Below, piece after piece: positions 15,603-24,998 of a stretch of 64,000 bases of DNA (its first letter is position 1; each line of letters opens with the position of its first letter). The stretch lies in contig JADHOC010000010.1 of NCBI GenBank assembly GCA_016779205.1, forward strand, positions 101,701 to 165,700. The letters run 5' to 3'. Below the pieces are notes generated by a model, which was given only the letters and a program-made list of their open reading frames with translations, had not been told where the DNA came from and ran no database searches. The position numbers and the translations under genes are program-made. Origin of the DNA: Planctomycetota bacterium (lineage in GTDB: Bacteria > Planctomycetota > UBA1135 > GCA-002686595).

Positions 15603-17605
15603 CGGGGCTTGCGCTTGGCCCGCGCGGCGGCGGCGGCCTCCGCCGCGGCCTTGCGCTGCGCCTTCTCCGCGGCCTTGCCCTGCTTGACGAGGTCAGGGCG
15701 GCGCTGCAGCTCGATCTCGGCGAAGCCCGCGCTGGTCTTGTTCCCGCCGCCGGTCCCCGGGGCGATCTCGAGGATGGTCACCTTCAGCTCGCGGATGACC
15801 TTTGTCTTCGGGAGCGGGAGGTACGCCTTTCCGAACAGGTCCGGATCGATTTCGAATTCGCCGACCTCGGCCCGGTTCACCTCCAGGAGGACCCGCTTGG
15901 CGCGCCCCCAGGCGTTCCGCTCATCGGGCGCCTTGAAGTAGGGGGAGAGCACCACGTGGTCGGCGCGCTGGGGCCGGTCCGGCTCCAGGGAGATCCAGGG
16001 CTGCGCATCGTTGGGGCCTGACAGCCACCCGTGGCCATGGGAACCATCGCGCACGAAGCGGGCCCCGTGTGAGTTATTCGCGGTGCTCGACGCGCGGCAG
16101 GTGCTCTGTGTCTTGTCCAGCTCGTCGCGGTCCAGGTCGCGGATGGCCTCGCGCATGGAGGGGGTCATCACCCCGTCCACGAGGACCTCGAGCGTCGGGG
16201 AGAGCAGCTCCACCTGCTCCCCCTCGTCGTCGATGGGCCGGACGTAGGCCTTCGCGACGACCCTGTGCTTGCCGGGCTTCGACATGCTGAATTGCACGGC
16301 GTAGCGCTCCCCCCTCGACGGCTTCTGGGGGTCGCCCTCCGCGGACGCGAGGACCTCTCCGGTGTCCGCGTTCACGTAGTCGATGCGCCAGAGGCGGACA
16401 CCCTTGCCGATCTCCTTGTCCCACTCGTGCTGCTCCCGCGTCCGGTCGCCCCAGGAGGACACCCAGGCGGTCAGGGGGGTGTCTCCGGTGATCCGGATGG
16501 ACAGCGGCTGCTCGGGATCATCGTCTCCATAGCTCTTCGCGCCCCGCGGCTTGAGGCCTGAGGTCGGAGAGGTGGCGCGCTTGAGCACGAGGACGCCGAA
16601 GCAGGTGCCAGGGTGCGTCTCTCCATGGGCCGTGCCCCAGCGACCGGTCTCGTGCTGGTTCTTGACCAGGTAGTTGGAGGCCTGCTTGTACCAGTCGTGT
16701 GGCCCGAACTCAGCGCGGCCGGTCAGGCCACCCACGCGTTCGAGCCCGTACAGGTAGTAGAGGTGCCAGCGGGTCATGTGCCCGGCGTTGTCGTTCTCCG
16801 AGGCGGGGTCCGGGTTGCGGTCCACGCGCATGTTCGCGGCGAGCCAGTCGATGCCCTCATCGATGGCCGTGGCGATCACCCTTGCATCGCGCTTGCTCAG
16901 GTCCCCCTTCGCCTCGAGCGCCTGCCGCCCCAGTTCGAGGATCGCCACGCCGGCGGCCGTCATGGAGCCGGTGGCCACGGTCCCCTGCTTGTAGGAGAAC
17001 GATCCGTCGTCACGCTGAATGTTGAGCGCGTAGTCGATGCACTGCTCCCAGATCTTGGGGGAGATCTCCAGACCGCTGGCTTCCGCCACGCGCATTCCGA
17101 GGCAGCCGTACTGGGTCAGGGAGAGGTCCTCGTGCCCCCCGGGATAGCTGAAGCCCTGGCCCTGGCACTCGAGCAGGAGCTCGGTCCAGGTCGCGATCTC
17201 CTCCAAGTGCTGCGTCGGGTCCGCCGCGTGCAGCGCCATGAGGCAGCACGCGATGCCGTAGGTGTGACGGGGCGGATGGGCCCGCAGGTACGCGAGTCCG
17301 CGGAGGATGGAGGGGTGCCGCGGAGATACGCCCGACTTGATGAGCGTGTACATCGCGAGGCCGGTCTGCCCGGACACGTACTTGTGCTCATCAGGGCGCC
17401 AGGACCCGTCCAGCTGCTGCCGCTTCAGCAGGTAGTCGGCGCCGCTGTTGATCGCGTCCTCGATCTGCTGCTGCGTGGCATCTTCAGGGCCTTGGTGGGG
17501 CCGACCGATCGCACCAGGGGCCGCCAGGAGGACCAACATCAGCAGCGCCGCGGCGCGCGCGGCGAGCCTGGGCCCGCCGCAGCAGGGAAGAAAACCACCA
17601 ACCAT
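15599..17605 (-). CDS. Secreted prenyltransferase/squalene cyclase-type alpha-toroid repeat protein
   Basis: 668 residues. The N-terminus is a signal peptide (LAARAAALLMLVLLAAPGAIG). Residues ~45-350 contain repeats of the terpenoid cyclase/protein prenyltransferase alpha-alpha toroid type: GADYLLKRQQLDGSW, GLAMYTLIKSG, GLAYLRAH, CIDYALNIQRDDGSF. Cyclase catalytic DxDD motifs are not seen, so this is not a hopene synthase. The second half (~350-640) is a beta-rich region of unknown type, including an F5/8-like SGPNDAQPWISLEPD stretch. The protein ends in a Lys/Ala/Arg-rich tail. Such toroid proteins are common in planctomycetes and have no established function. The stop lies within the 3' end of the convergent RNase R gene. 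Confidence 0.75.
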   Translation of the reverse strand: MVGGFLPCCGGPRLAARAAALLMLVLLAAPGAIGRPHQGPEDATQQQIEDAINSGADYLLKRQQLDGSWRPDEHKYVSGQTGLAMYTLIKSGVSPRHPSILRGLAYLRAHPPRHTYGIACCLMALHAADPTQHLEEIATWTELLLECQGQGFSYPGGHEDLSLTQYGCLGMRVAEASGLEISPKIWEQCIDYALNIQRDDGSFSYKQGTVATGSMTAAGVAILELGRQALEAKGDLSKRDARVIATAIDEGIDWLAANMRVDRNPDPASENDNAGHMTRWHLYYLYGLERVGGLTGRAEFGPHDWYKQASNYLVKNQHETGRWGTAHGETHPGTCFGVLVLKRATSPTSGLKPRGAKSYGDDDPEQPLSIRITGDTPLTAWVSSWGDRTREQHEWDKEIGKGVRLWRIDYVNADTGEVLASAEGDPQKPSRGERYAVQFSMSKPGKHRVVAKAYVRPIDDEGEQVELLSPTLEVLVDGVMTPSMREAIRDLDRDELDKTQSTCRASSTANNSHGARFVRDGSHGHGWLSGPNDAQPWISLEPDRPQRADHVVLSPYFKAPDERNAWGRAKRVLLEVNRAEVGEFEIDPDLFGKAYLPLPKTKVIRELKVTILEIAPGTGGGNKTSAGFAEIELQRRPDLVKQGKAAEKAQRKAAAEAAAAARAKRKPR

Positions 17606-17690
17606 GTGTGTCAGGATACCGATTCGGCGCGAATTCTCAGCGGCGGCCTTCGCCAGTCACCTCCTTGGCCCAGCTCCTCCAAGCACCTCG

Positions 17691-18470
17691 ATGTTCTTCC
17701 TAGAACCCGCCATGATCGCGCTTCTCGGCGTGTGCCTCCTCATGACCTGCGTCTGGGCCACCCACCTGCGTGACGAGGACGCCAGCATCATCGACCCCTT
17801 CTGGGGCGTGGCGATCGTGCTGGTGGGGGGGCTCCACGCGCTGGCGGCTGGCGCCCCACTGAGGGGGGCGCGCCTGCTCGTGGCGCTCCTGGCCTCCGCG
17901 TGGGCCCTTCGCCTGGCCATGCATCTGCGCGCCCGCCATCGAGCCGAGGGCCCGGATCGGCGATATCAGACGATGCGCGAGGCTCGGGGCGCTGCCTGGT
18001 GGTGGCAGAGCTACTTCGTCGTTTTCCTGCTGCAGGCCGTCCTGGCGTGGATCGTTGCGCTGCCGCTCATGGCCAGCATGGCAGGCCGCGTGTCGCTCTC
18101 GCCGCTCTTCCTGCTGGGCTTTGTGATCGCGCTGTTCGGGTTTGCCTACGAGACCGTGGCCGACGGGCAGCTCGCGCGCTTCAAGGCGGAGCCTTCCAAC
18201 CGGGGTAAGGTGATGCGGTCCGGGCTCTGGGCCACCTCGCGTCACCCGAACTACTTCGGGGAATCGGTGTTCTGGCTCGGGATTGCCCTTACGTCTGTCG
18301 CCTCGGGCGCCTGGTGGGGACTGATCGGGTTCGCGCTGATCCTGTTCATGCTGCTTCGGGTTTCCGGGGTGAGCCTGACCGAGGAGACCATCACGGAGCG
18401 GCGGCCCGAATACGCGGAGTACATTCGCACCACGAGCGCGTTCGTTCCGCGGCGCGGTGTCCGGAGCTGA
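17691..18470 (+). CDS. DUF1295 / steroid 5-alpha-reductase-like membrane protein
   Basis: 259 residues from the ATG at 17691; an ATG seven codons later is also possible. Seven or so hydrophobic segments are seen. Family markers are DEDASIIDPFWG near the N-terminus, RRYQTMRE, ETVADGQLARFK, the strongly conserved GLWATSRHPNYFGE motif and a C-terminal TEETITERRPEYAEY. These match DUF1295, related to isoprenylcysteine methyltransferases and steroid reductases that use NADPH or SAM at the membrane. The substrate is unknown. The gene is divergent from the toroid protein with an 85-base gap. Confidence 0.85.
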   Translation: MFFLEPAMIALLGVCLLMTCVWATHLRDEDASIIDPFWGVAIVLVGGLHALAAGAPLRGARLLVALLASAWALRLAMHLRARHRAEGPDRRYQTMREARGAAWWWQSYFVVFLLQAVLAWIVALPLMASMAGRVSLSPLFLLGFVIALFGFAYETVADGQLARFKAEPSNRGKVMRSGLWATSRHPNYFGESVFWLGIALTSVASGAWWGLIGFALILFMLLRVSGVSLTEETITERRPEYAEYIRTTSAFVPRRGVRS

Positions 18471-18781
18471 GGCGGCGAGTCTCCCGCCTGCCTCGCCTGC
18501 AAGGCGCTCTCGACACGGAGTCTCCCGATGAAACAGGTGAGACTGTCTCGGCGAAAGAAGACCCTCGCATGGACGCAAGATACGAGGTAGCGTCAAATGA
18601 ACGGCGAGCGGAACCTCTCTTCGGGAGGCTCCGTCCACCTGTCCTAGCGACTGTTCCTCCCTGATGGAGCGCTGCTGTGCCGAGCCATCCCATGGCCGGT
18701 GTAGCCACGTCACTCTGGTGGGACTCGTCCATCTGCACAGTCCCACATCCTTCTTTCATCCCTTCTGGAGATATCTTCCTG
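18471..18781. other. 311-base non-coding stretch, possible long leader with one imperfect hairpin
   Basis: No gene is supported here. An imperfect 8-bp stem (CGGA-a-CCTC / GAGG-c-TCCG) lies at 18609-18633 and could be a weak terminator of the DUF1295 gene or part of the leader of the secreted protein that follows. A GGAG about 15 bases before 18782 is a marginal ribosome-binding site. Short in-frame ATGs upstream do not give a signal peptide. Confidence 0.4.
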
Positions 18782-20158
18782 ATGCTTCGCTCTTCCCTTA
18801 TCGCTGCCAGCTCGTTCGCGCTCATGGCCAGCGCGGCGGCCCAGACCCCGCAGCAACTCAACGGAATTCACAAGGTCCCCGGCGCTGTCAAGCACGCGGG
18901 TATCTACCACGTCGCTACCGGCACCTGGACCCGTACGGGCGGCGGCGCCGTCTCGAACTTCGGTGCCTCCGACATCGTCTACAGCAACACCGCCGAGTCC
19001 GGCTACTTCTCGTCCGCGGGTGGTAACGGTGGCTTCGGGGCTGGCTCCGAGAACTTCGACGAGGGCGGCCTCCCGGGCACCACGAACGGCAACCCGTTCA
19101 CCGGCGCCGGTCCGAACCGTGACGAGTACAAGATCAACTTCCTCGAGTTCGCGTACTGCGACCTCGGCGCCGCCGCCACGAGCGGCTGGACGTTCAACTT
19201 CTACGAGTCCTACGACCCGTGCACCCTCGGCGCCAACCCCGACGGTACGGCGACGGTCTCCGGCTTCCCCGCCAACGGCGGCTGCTGGCTGGTCGACATC
19301 GACCTCGCCGGTGCTGAGTTCTGCCTCGGTGCCGACGGTGGCGCGGTCGCTCCCGGCTGGGACAACGACCCGGACTTCGACAGCTTCGGCTGGAGCTTCA
19401 CCTACAGCGGCACCGGTGCCGGCGCTGCGGGCCCGCTTCTCTGCGGCGACCCGGTTGCGACCGACCCGACCTACGTCGCCGGTGGCCTTCCGCTGGACGG
19501 CTCCAACACCTACTACGGTGCTGTGAGCGCGTGCAACAGCCTCGGCACGGGTTACCTCACCCGCGACTTCTGGTGGCTCGAGGACCCGACCGCGGCGTCC
19601 AGCGGCTGCTACTTCTTCGGCGGATACGGCAACAACAACGGTTGCGGTGGTCCCTCGAACCCCTACGCCTCCTGGTACATGCAGATGTCGGCCGAGGCGG
19701 GTTCCTGCGGGACCCCGACGATCGGCACGATCTACTGCACGTCCAACCCGAACTCGACCGGCTCCAACACGTCCATGAGCCTTCTCGGTAGCGCCTCCGC
19801 CGCCGCGAACGACCTGACGCTTGCCGCCGGCAACCTGCCGAACAACACCTTCGGCTTCTTCCTCTACTCCCTGACCCAGGGCAGCGTGCCCAACCCCGGC
19901 GGTAGCCAGGGCGACCTCTGCCTCGGCGGCGCCATCGGGCGCTTCGTCGGCGCGGGTCAGGTCAAGTCGAGCGGTGCCGGTACCGAGATCACTCTCAGCA
20001 CCACCGCCGGCGAGTGGGACCTCAGCGCCCTCCCGGGCCCGACCGGTAGCTCCGCCGCCGTTGCTGGCAACACCGCCAACTTCCAGGCCTGGCACCGTGA
20101 CGCCAACCCGACGGTGACGTCCAACTTCTCGGACGGCATCACCATCATCTGGCAGTGA
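18782..20158 (+). CDS. Abundant-looking acidic secreted protein with lineage-type C-terminal domain
   Basis: 458 residues from the ATG at 18782, chosen because it gives a canonical signal peptide (MLRSSLIAASSFALMASAAAQ). The mature protein is rich in Gly, Asn, Ser, Thr, Asp and aromatic residues and almost free of Lys, with several Cys residues. These traits fit an exported, disulfide-containing surface protein. The last ~140 residues, from IGTIYCTSNPNSTG to the end, are the same domain found at the C-termini of the proteins at 39693-42080 and 62594-64000 (FGFFLYS...QG, GDLCLGGAIGRF, FQAWHRD, TSNFSDGI). Codons are very uniform (GGC, AAC, TTC, ACC), suggesting high expression, and a strong terminator follows. 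I do not recognise the N-terminal ~300 residues; the function is unknown. Confidence 0.8.
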   Translation: MLRSSLIAASSFALMASAAAQTPQQLNGIHKVPGAVKHAGIYHVATGTWTRTGGGAVSNFGASDIVYSNTAESGYFSSAGGNGGFGAGSENFDEGGLPGTTNGNPFTGAGPNRDEYKINFLEFAYCDLGAAATSGWTFNFYESYDPCTLGANPDGTATVSGFPANGGCWLVDIDLAGAEFCLGADGGAVAPGWDNDPDFDSFGWSFTYSGTGAGAAGPLLCGDPVATDPTYVAGGLPLDGSNTYYGAVSACNSLGTGYLTRDFWWLEDPTAASSGCYFFGGYGNNNGCGGPSNPYASWYMQMSAEAGSCGTPTIGTIYCTSNPNSTGSNTSMSLLGSASAAANDLTLAAGNLPNNTFGFFLYSLTQGSVPNPGGSQGDLCLGGAIGRFVGAGQVKSSGAGTEITLSTTAGEWDLSALPGPTGSSAAVAGNTANFQAWHRDANPTVTSNFSDGITIIWQ

Positions 20159-20210
20159 GCCGCTGACCTTGGGGCCTCGGGCTTCGCCTGAGGCTCCCGG
20201 GCCAACTTCG

Positions 20211-20247
20211 GACGCCCCCCCCGGCCTTCTTCGCCGGGGGGGGCGTC
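20211..20247 (+). terminator. Strong rho-independent-type hairpin after the secreted protein gene
   Basis: A perfect 15-bp stem (left arm 20211-20225, right arm 20233-20247) closes a 7-base loop, 52 bases after the stop. Only a short T-poor tail follows. It is one of the strongest hairpins in the window, consistent with a highly expressed monocistronic transcript. Confidence 0.8.
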
Positions 20248-20421
20248 TGTACTTACCTGTGTCGGTTCCATGGCCCGCCACGATGCACAGGCGGGGGATT
20301 AGGCCAGTCGGGCTCCAATTTCTGAACAGAGATGGCAACCTCGAGAGATCAAGTCGGTTGTTCCCCTGGAACACCCTGATCCCCTCCCGTTGACCTGGAG
20401 CGACCGAGCGCCGAGCTGCCC

Positions 20422-21537
20422 ATGATCGGAGTCCTCACCGCACTGACCCTTGCGTTGCCCCAGGCGGGTGTGGTCCCTCCGACGGCTCCTGGCAGAGCGC
20501 AGGCGGCGATCGGCATCGCGGAGTCGAGCTCCGGGGCCATGGTGGCCTACGGCGAGCTACAGCGGCTGAGCTGTGCCCGACAGCGACCGGGCTCGGAGTT
20601 CCCCTGGGCCAGCGTGGAATCGCTCCTGGACCAGCTGCTCGTGGACCCGCAGGGGGTTTCCTCAGAGGGGCAGCCAGACGCCCAGGAGTGGGCCAGGCTT
20701 CTGGTGGACCTCGCCATCGGGGCAACCGCCGCGGAGCGCCTGGACCTCGTGCGCGCCTGTGAGGGCCTGCTGTCCGCGGAGCTCTCCGCCGAGCAGAGGA
20801 GGCCGCTGCTCGGAGCTCAGGTCGCACTCCTGGAGCCCCTCGTGGCCCGGGCGACCACCGAGGGGAGGGGGGCGTCCCTGTCCCGAAGGGCGGTCGAGCT
20901 CTACGAGAGCGTGGCCCTCGCCGTGACCGACGCGGCCACGGGTGAGGTGCCTCAATTCATGCGCCGCTCCAGGCTCCGCCTCGAGCGGCTGCGGATCGGG
21001 GCCGCCATGCCCCGCTTCGTCGCGCGCGACACCGCGGGGAACGAACTCCGTTCGGCGCAGCTGGAGGGAGAAGTCGTGGTGCTCCGCTTCTGGGACCCTT
21101 CGAGCCCGGCGTCGCTGGCCGCCCATCGGGCCGACAGCGAGCTCGTGCGCGAGTTCTGGGATGCGCCGTTCGACTTGCTCGGCGTGACGCGGAGCGAAGA
21201 TCGCGAGGCCTACCTGCGCATGATCGAGACCGCGCGCTTCGGTGGAGTGCAGTTGTTCGACGGCCCCATCAGCAGCGCGCTCGCAGATGCGCTCGATGGA
21301 GGGTCCTGGGGCGGGCTCGGCGCGTTCGGAGGCACCTCGGATCCCGGTCCCAAGCAGCGCCTCTTGAATCGGTGGGGCAGTCCGTCCCCTGGCAGTCTCT
21401 TCGTGGTCGACGCGCGGGGGCGAATCCGCGGGCGAGACCTCCCTCCCGGGGAGGCCCGCGCCCTGGTCAAGACGCTGATCGCTGAGGAGCGAACTCTGCA
21501 GCGTGAGCTGATTCTCGAAGGTGCTCGTACTCGCTGA
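20422..21537 (+). CDS. Secreted thioredoxin-fold (TlpA/AhpC-like) protein lacking the CxxC motif
   Basis: 371 residues with an N-terminal hydrophobic signal (MIGVLTALTLALPQAG). The first ~190 residues are helical and unrecognised. From about residue 193 (MPRFVARDTAGNELRSAQLEGEVVVL, given here as PRFVARDTAGNEL and GEVVVLRFW) the sequence follows the TlpA/peroxiredoxin-like fold. The redox CxxC is replaced by DPSSPAS, so disulfide exchange is not expected. Planctomycetes carry many such inactive or atypical TlpA-like proteins. It is followed 29 bases later by the MORN-repeat gene. The exact role is unknown. Confidence 0.65.
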   Translation: MIGVLTALTLALPQAGVVPPTAPGRAQAAIGIAESSSGAMVAYGELQRLSCARQRPGSEFPWASVESLLDQLLVDPQGVSSEGQPDAQEWARLLVDLAIGATAAERLDLVRACEGLLSAELSAEQRRPLLGAQVALLEPLVARATTEGRGASLSRRAVELYESVALAVTDAATGEVPQFMRRSRLRLERLRIGAAMPRFVARDTAGNELRSAQLEGEVVVLRFWDPSSPASLAAHRADSELVREFWDAPFDLLGVTRSEDREAYLRMIETARFGGVQLFDGPISSALADALDGGSWGGLGAFGGTSDPGPKQRLLNRWGSPSPGSLFVVDARGRIRGRDLPPGEARALVKTLIAEERTLQRELILEGARTR

Positions 21538-21566
21538 AGCGGCTTGCCTCCCAGCCCGCCTTTCCC

Positions 21567-22373
21567 ATGTTCCGGCTCCATCTCTCGCAACAACCGTCTC
21601 GCGGCGGTGCCCCGCTCAGGGGGCTGCCGTTCGCAACGGTGCTGACCCTGGCAGGGGTTGTGCTCCTGCTGGGCCGCGGCGGCGCCGATCTCCCCGGTGG
21701 GCCATCCCCGTCGCCATCCGACGTGGAGCTGGCGGCGGTGGACGCGGAGTCGCTCCAGGCGGAGCGGTCCGGGGAGTGGGCGGCTCCGGGTGTGGAGCGG
21801 CTCGCCTCGATCACCGGTTCCCGGGATCAGGCCCGCCAGGTCGCCAATGACGCCGGCCCTTCATCGGAGGGCGGCGAGGAGGGAGGCCCCCTCCCCGGTC
21901 TGGATGTGCAGGAGGTGCACCACCCGGCGGTCGACCCGGCGGCCGGTCCGCCGGGCCTGGAGGGGATTCGGGCGGAGGGACCCTTTCACCTCGGGTCCCG
22001 CCACGGAGAGTGGACCTTCTTCGATCACCAGGGCTACGTCCAGGAGGTCGGCTCCTACCGGGCGGGCCGCCGGGATGGTCCCTGGCGCCAGTACGCCAGG
22101 AATGGGCAGATGATCCAGCTGGCGGAGTACGTCGAAGGAGCCCAGGAGGGGCTCTGGCGTCGCTTCAGCCGGGAGGGCGCCCTGATCGAAGAGGGCAGCT
22201 ACGAGGCGTCGTCGCCGCACGGCCGCTGGGTCCGCCGCTACTCCGACGGCTCCATCAAGGAGCGCGGCAGGTACGAGGCGGGGCTCCGGGAGGGCCTGTG
22301 GGAGTTCTTCGACGACCTCGGTCGCCCGACCCTTCGCACAGGGACCTATCGCGCGGGCATCCGGATCGACTGA
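21567..22373 (+). CDS. Membrane-anchored MORN-repeat protein
   Basis: 268 residues. One N-terminal membrane segment (residues ~20-37, LPFATVLTLAGVVLLLG) is followed by ~90 residues of low complexity. Residues ~135-265 carry about five MORN-variant repeats of the YwqK type, such as HGEWTFFDHQG, DGPWRQYARNG, EGLWRRFSREG, HGRWVRRYSDG and EGLWEFFDDLG. MORN proteins act as scaffolds or bind lipids and peptidoglycan in some bacteria. Here the repeats face the periplasm if the N-terminal segment is a signal anchor. It probably forms an operon with the thioredoxin-fold gene; the function is not known. Confidence 0.75.
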   Translation: MFRLHLSQQPSRGGAPLRGLPFATVLTLAGVVLLLGRGGADLPGGPSPSPSDVELAAVDAESLQAERSGEWAAPGVERLASITGSRDQARQVANDAGPSSEGGEEGGPLPGLDVQEVHHPAVDPAAGPPGLEGIRAEGPFHLGSRHGEWTFFDHQGYVQEVGSYRAGRRDGPWRQYARNGQMIQLAEYVEGAQEGLWRRFSREGALIEEGSYEASSPHGRWVRRYSDGSIKERGRYEAGLREGLWEFFDDLGRPTLRTGTYRAGIRID

Positions 22374-22407
22374 CCGGAGCAGTGGGCCTGCGGCGTGGGG
22401 CCGGGCC

Positions 22408-23433
22408 TCAGCCTCCTCGCGTGTGCATCTCCAGGTGGGGCTCCTGCTGGAGCTCCCCCGGCTGAGCGAGGGCCTCACGGGTGGTGAGCCCAGCCCGCTC
22501 CTCTGCGCCCCGGTCGCTCCGGCCGGTCCAGAGGTCGACGATCTGCTCGGCGGCGGCGCGCGAGCCGCGGGCGCGCAGCACCTTCGCGATGGGGGTCCCT
22601 CTCCGCGCGTACAGGCAGGTGATGAACTGACCGTCGGCGGTGAGCCGGGCACGGTCGCAGCTGCCGCAGAACGGGCGGGTCGTGGAGGCGATGACCCCGA
22701 AGCGCTGGCCGTCCGCCGTTCGATAGCGGTCCGCAGGCGCCGCGGTCCGCTCCAGGTCCTCCGGGGTCGCGCCGCCGCGGGCTGCGCCGATGAGTTCGAT
22801 GATCTCCGTGGCAGGCACGACCCGGCTCATGTCCCAGCGGGTGGCGCCGCCCACGTCCATGTACTCGATGAACCGCACCTCGAGCGCCCGCTCGCGGGCG
22901 AAGTCGAGCATGTCGAGTAGCTCGTCGTCGTTGGTGCCGCGCATGACGACGACGTTGAGCTTGGTGCCCGTGAAGCCCGCCGAGGCCGCCGCGTCCAGGC
23001 CGCGCAGGGCGCCCGCCAGCTCGTCGCGTCGCGTCAGCTCCTTGAAGCGGTCGGCGCGCAGGGTGTCGAGGCTGACGGTGAGTCGGTCGAGGCCGGCTCC
23101 GCGGAGCTCCTTGGCGTGCTCGGGCAGGCGCAGCCCGTTGGTGGTCAGCGCGAGCTCGCGGAGGCCCGCGTGGGCCCGGAGGCTCCGGACCAGCTGATCG
23201 ATGTCACGCCGCAGGAGCGGTTCGCCGCCGGTCAGGCGGACCTTCTCCACCCCGTGGGGGATCAGCTCGGCCACCAGGGCGCTGGATTCCTCGAAGGTCA
23301 GGAGGTCGGCGCGCTGGAGCCACTCGTAGCGCTCCTCGGGCATGCAGTACCCGCACCGCAGGTTGCAGCGGTCCGTGACCGAGAGCCGCAGGTTACGGAG
23401 CGGCCGGTGGTGGAGGTCGAGGGCGGCGGGCAT
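22408..23433 (-). CDS. moaA: GTP 3',8-cyclase MoaA (molybdenum cofactor biosynthesis)
   Basis: 341-residue radical SAM enzyme that makes the first intermediate of molybdopterin from GTP together with MoaC. The radical-SAM [4Fe-4S] cysteines are C23, C27 and C30 (CNLRCGYC). The second, GTP-binding [4Fe-4S] cluster uses C256, C259 and C273 (CGSC...C). The required C-terminal Gly-Gly is present. The length agrees with the family (~330). It is convergent with the MORN gene and stands alone, with no moaC/moeA beside it. It supplies the cofactor needed by the molybdenum hydroxylase at 2378-6188. Confidence 0.95.
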   Translation of the reverse strand: MPAALDLHHRPLRNLRLSVTDRCNLRCGYCMPEERYEWLQRADLLTFEESSALVAELIPHGVEKVRLTGGEPLLRRDIDQLVRSLRAHAGLRELALTTNGLRLPEHAKELRGAGLDRLTVSLDTLRADRFKELTRRDELAGALRGLDAAASAGFTGTKLNVVVMRGTNDDELLDMLDFARERALEVRFIEYMDVGGATRWDMSRVVPATEIIELIGAARGGATPEDLERTAAPADRYRTADGQRFGVIASTTRPFCGSCDRARLTADGQFITCLYARRGTPIAKVLRARGSRAAAEQIVDLWTGRSDRGAEERAGLTTREALAQPGELQQEPHLEMHTRGG

Positions 23434-23507
23434 GGGCGCAGATTATCACCCATTCTCCTGCCGGGTCCCAGGTGCTCTTTGGGTCCGCCTCGACCTATGT
23501 TCAGTCC

Positions 23508-24986
23508 ATGGAACGCCCCAAGACACTCGGTGAGCTCAAGGCCAGCGGCTGGACCTCCCGCTCGGTCCGCGACGAGCTCCGCGCCAACCTCATCCAGCGG
23601 CTCCGTTCGAAGGAGGAGGTCTTCCCCGGCATCGTCGGCTACGAGGACTCGGTGATCCCGCAGATCCAGAACGCCGTGCTCTCCGGGCACAGCTTCATCC
23701 TGCTCGGCCTCCGGGGGCAGGCGAAGACCCGGATCGCTCGGGCGCTCGCGGACCTCCTGGACGAGTGGATCCCCGCGATCGAGGGCTCCGAGCTCAACGA
23801 GGACCCCCTGGCGCCGGTCACCGTGCCGTCCATCCGGCGGGCCGAGGAGCTGGGGGATGGCCTGCCCATCCGGTGGATGCACCGCTCCGAGCGGTACCAG
23901 GAGAAGCTGGCGACGCCGGACGTGACCGTGGCGGACCTGATCGGCGACGTGGACCCCATCAAGGCGGCGACCCGCAAGCTCACCTTCGCGGACCCCGAGG
24001 TCATCCACTTCGGCATCCTCCCGCGGGCGAACCGGGGGATCTTCTGCGTCAACGAGCTCCCTGATCTCCAGGCGAGGATCCAGGTGGGGCTCCTGAACAT
24101 CCTCGAGGAGGGAGACATCCAGGTGCGGGGATTCCCGATCCGGATGCCCCTCGATCTCGGGCTCGTGTTCACCGCCAACCCGGAGGACTACACCAACCGC
24201 GGGAGCATCATCACGCCCCTGCGCGACCGCATCGCCTCCCAGATCCTGACCCACTACCCCAAGGAGCTGGAGCAGGCCATGGCCATCACCGACCAGGAGG
24301 CCTGGCGTGACCGCGGGGCGGGGGCGGTCGAGGTGAAGGTCCCGGCGGCCCTCCGGGAGGCCATCGAGCTCGTGGCCTTCGAGGCGCGGGCCTCGGAGTT
24401 CGTGGACCAGGCCAGCGGCGTGAGCGCGCGGCTCTCCATCGCCATGCTGGAGAACGTGATCTCCAACGCCGAGCGGCGGGCCCTGCGCGCCGGTGAGGCC
24501 GCGGCCACCGCCCGGCCCGCGGACCTGTTCACCGCCATCTCCGCGGTCACGGGCAAGGTCGAGCTCGTCTACGACGGGGAGCGCGAGGGTATCGGCGCCG
24601 TCGCGGCGGCGCTCGTGGGCAAGGCCCTCGGTGAGGCCTTCACCCGGGTCTTCCCCGACGGCTACGCGGAGGACGAGGGGGACGCAGGCACCAGCGCCCC
24701 CGTGTACGACGCGATCCTCGGCTGGTTCCGCTCCGGGGGCACCCTGGACCTGGATGACACCGCGGGGGACGCGGAGCACCTCGCGCGCCTGGGCGAGGTC
24801 ACCGGGCTGAGGGAGCTGGTGGAGCGGACCGCGAGCCCGGCGAGCGACGGAGAGCTGGCGGCGCTGATGGAGCTCGTGCTCGAGGGCCTGCACCAGGGGT
24901 CCCTCCTCTCCCGGGATGACGACGGGCCGAACCGGCGGCAATACGGGGACATGCTCGCGCAGATGGCGCGCAGCCTGGGTGCCTGA
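23508..24986 (+). CDS. MoxR / Mg-chelatase-type AAA+ ATPase
   Basis: 492 residues from the ATG at 23508 (MERPKTLGELKASGW). An ATG 12 codons upstream is less likely. The AAA+ core has a P-loop GLRGQAKT (residues 67-74), an NELPDLQARIQVGLLNILEEGDIQVRG-type Walker B/sensor region (here split as NELPDLQARIQ and LNILEEGDIQ) and FTANPEDYTNRGSIITPLRDR. The C-terminal ~200 residues are helical. It is larger than ordinary MoxR (~330) and belongs to the ChlI-like branch. With the VWA-domain protein 12 bases downstream it should form a MoxR-VWA chaperone pair that remodels or inserts metal/cofactors into client proteins. The client is unknown. Confidence 0.85.
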   Translation: MERPKTLGELKASGWTSRSVRDELRANLIQRLRSKEEVFPGIVGYEDSVIPQIQNAVLSGHSFILLGLRGQAKTRIARALADLLDEWIPAIEGSELNEDPLAPVTVPSIRRAEELGDGLPIRWMHRSERYQEKLATPDVTVADLIGDVDPIKAATRKLTFADPEVIHFGILPRANRGIFCVNELPDLQARIQVGLLNILEEGDIQVRGFPIRMPLDLGLVFTANPEDYTNRGSIITPLRDRIASQILTHYPKELEQAMAITDQEAWRDRGAGAVEVKVPAALREAIELVAFEARASEFVDQASGVSARLSIAMLENVISNAERRALRAGEAAATARPADLFTAISAVTGKVELVYDGEREGIGAVAAALVGKALGEAFTRVFPDGYAEDEGDAGTSAPVYDAILGWFRSGGTLDLDDTAGDAEHLARLGEVTGLRELVERTASPASDGELAALMELVLEGLHQGSLLSRDDDGPNRRQYGDMLAQMARSLGA

Positions 24987-24998
24987 CCCGCCGCGCCC

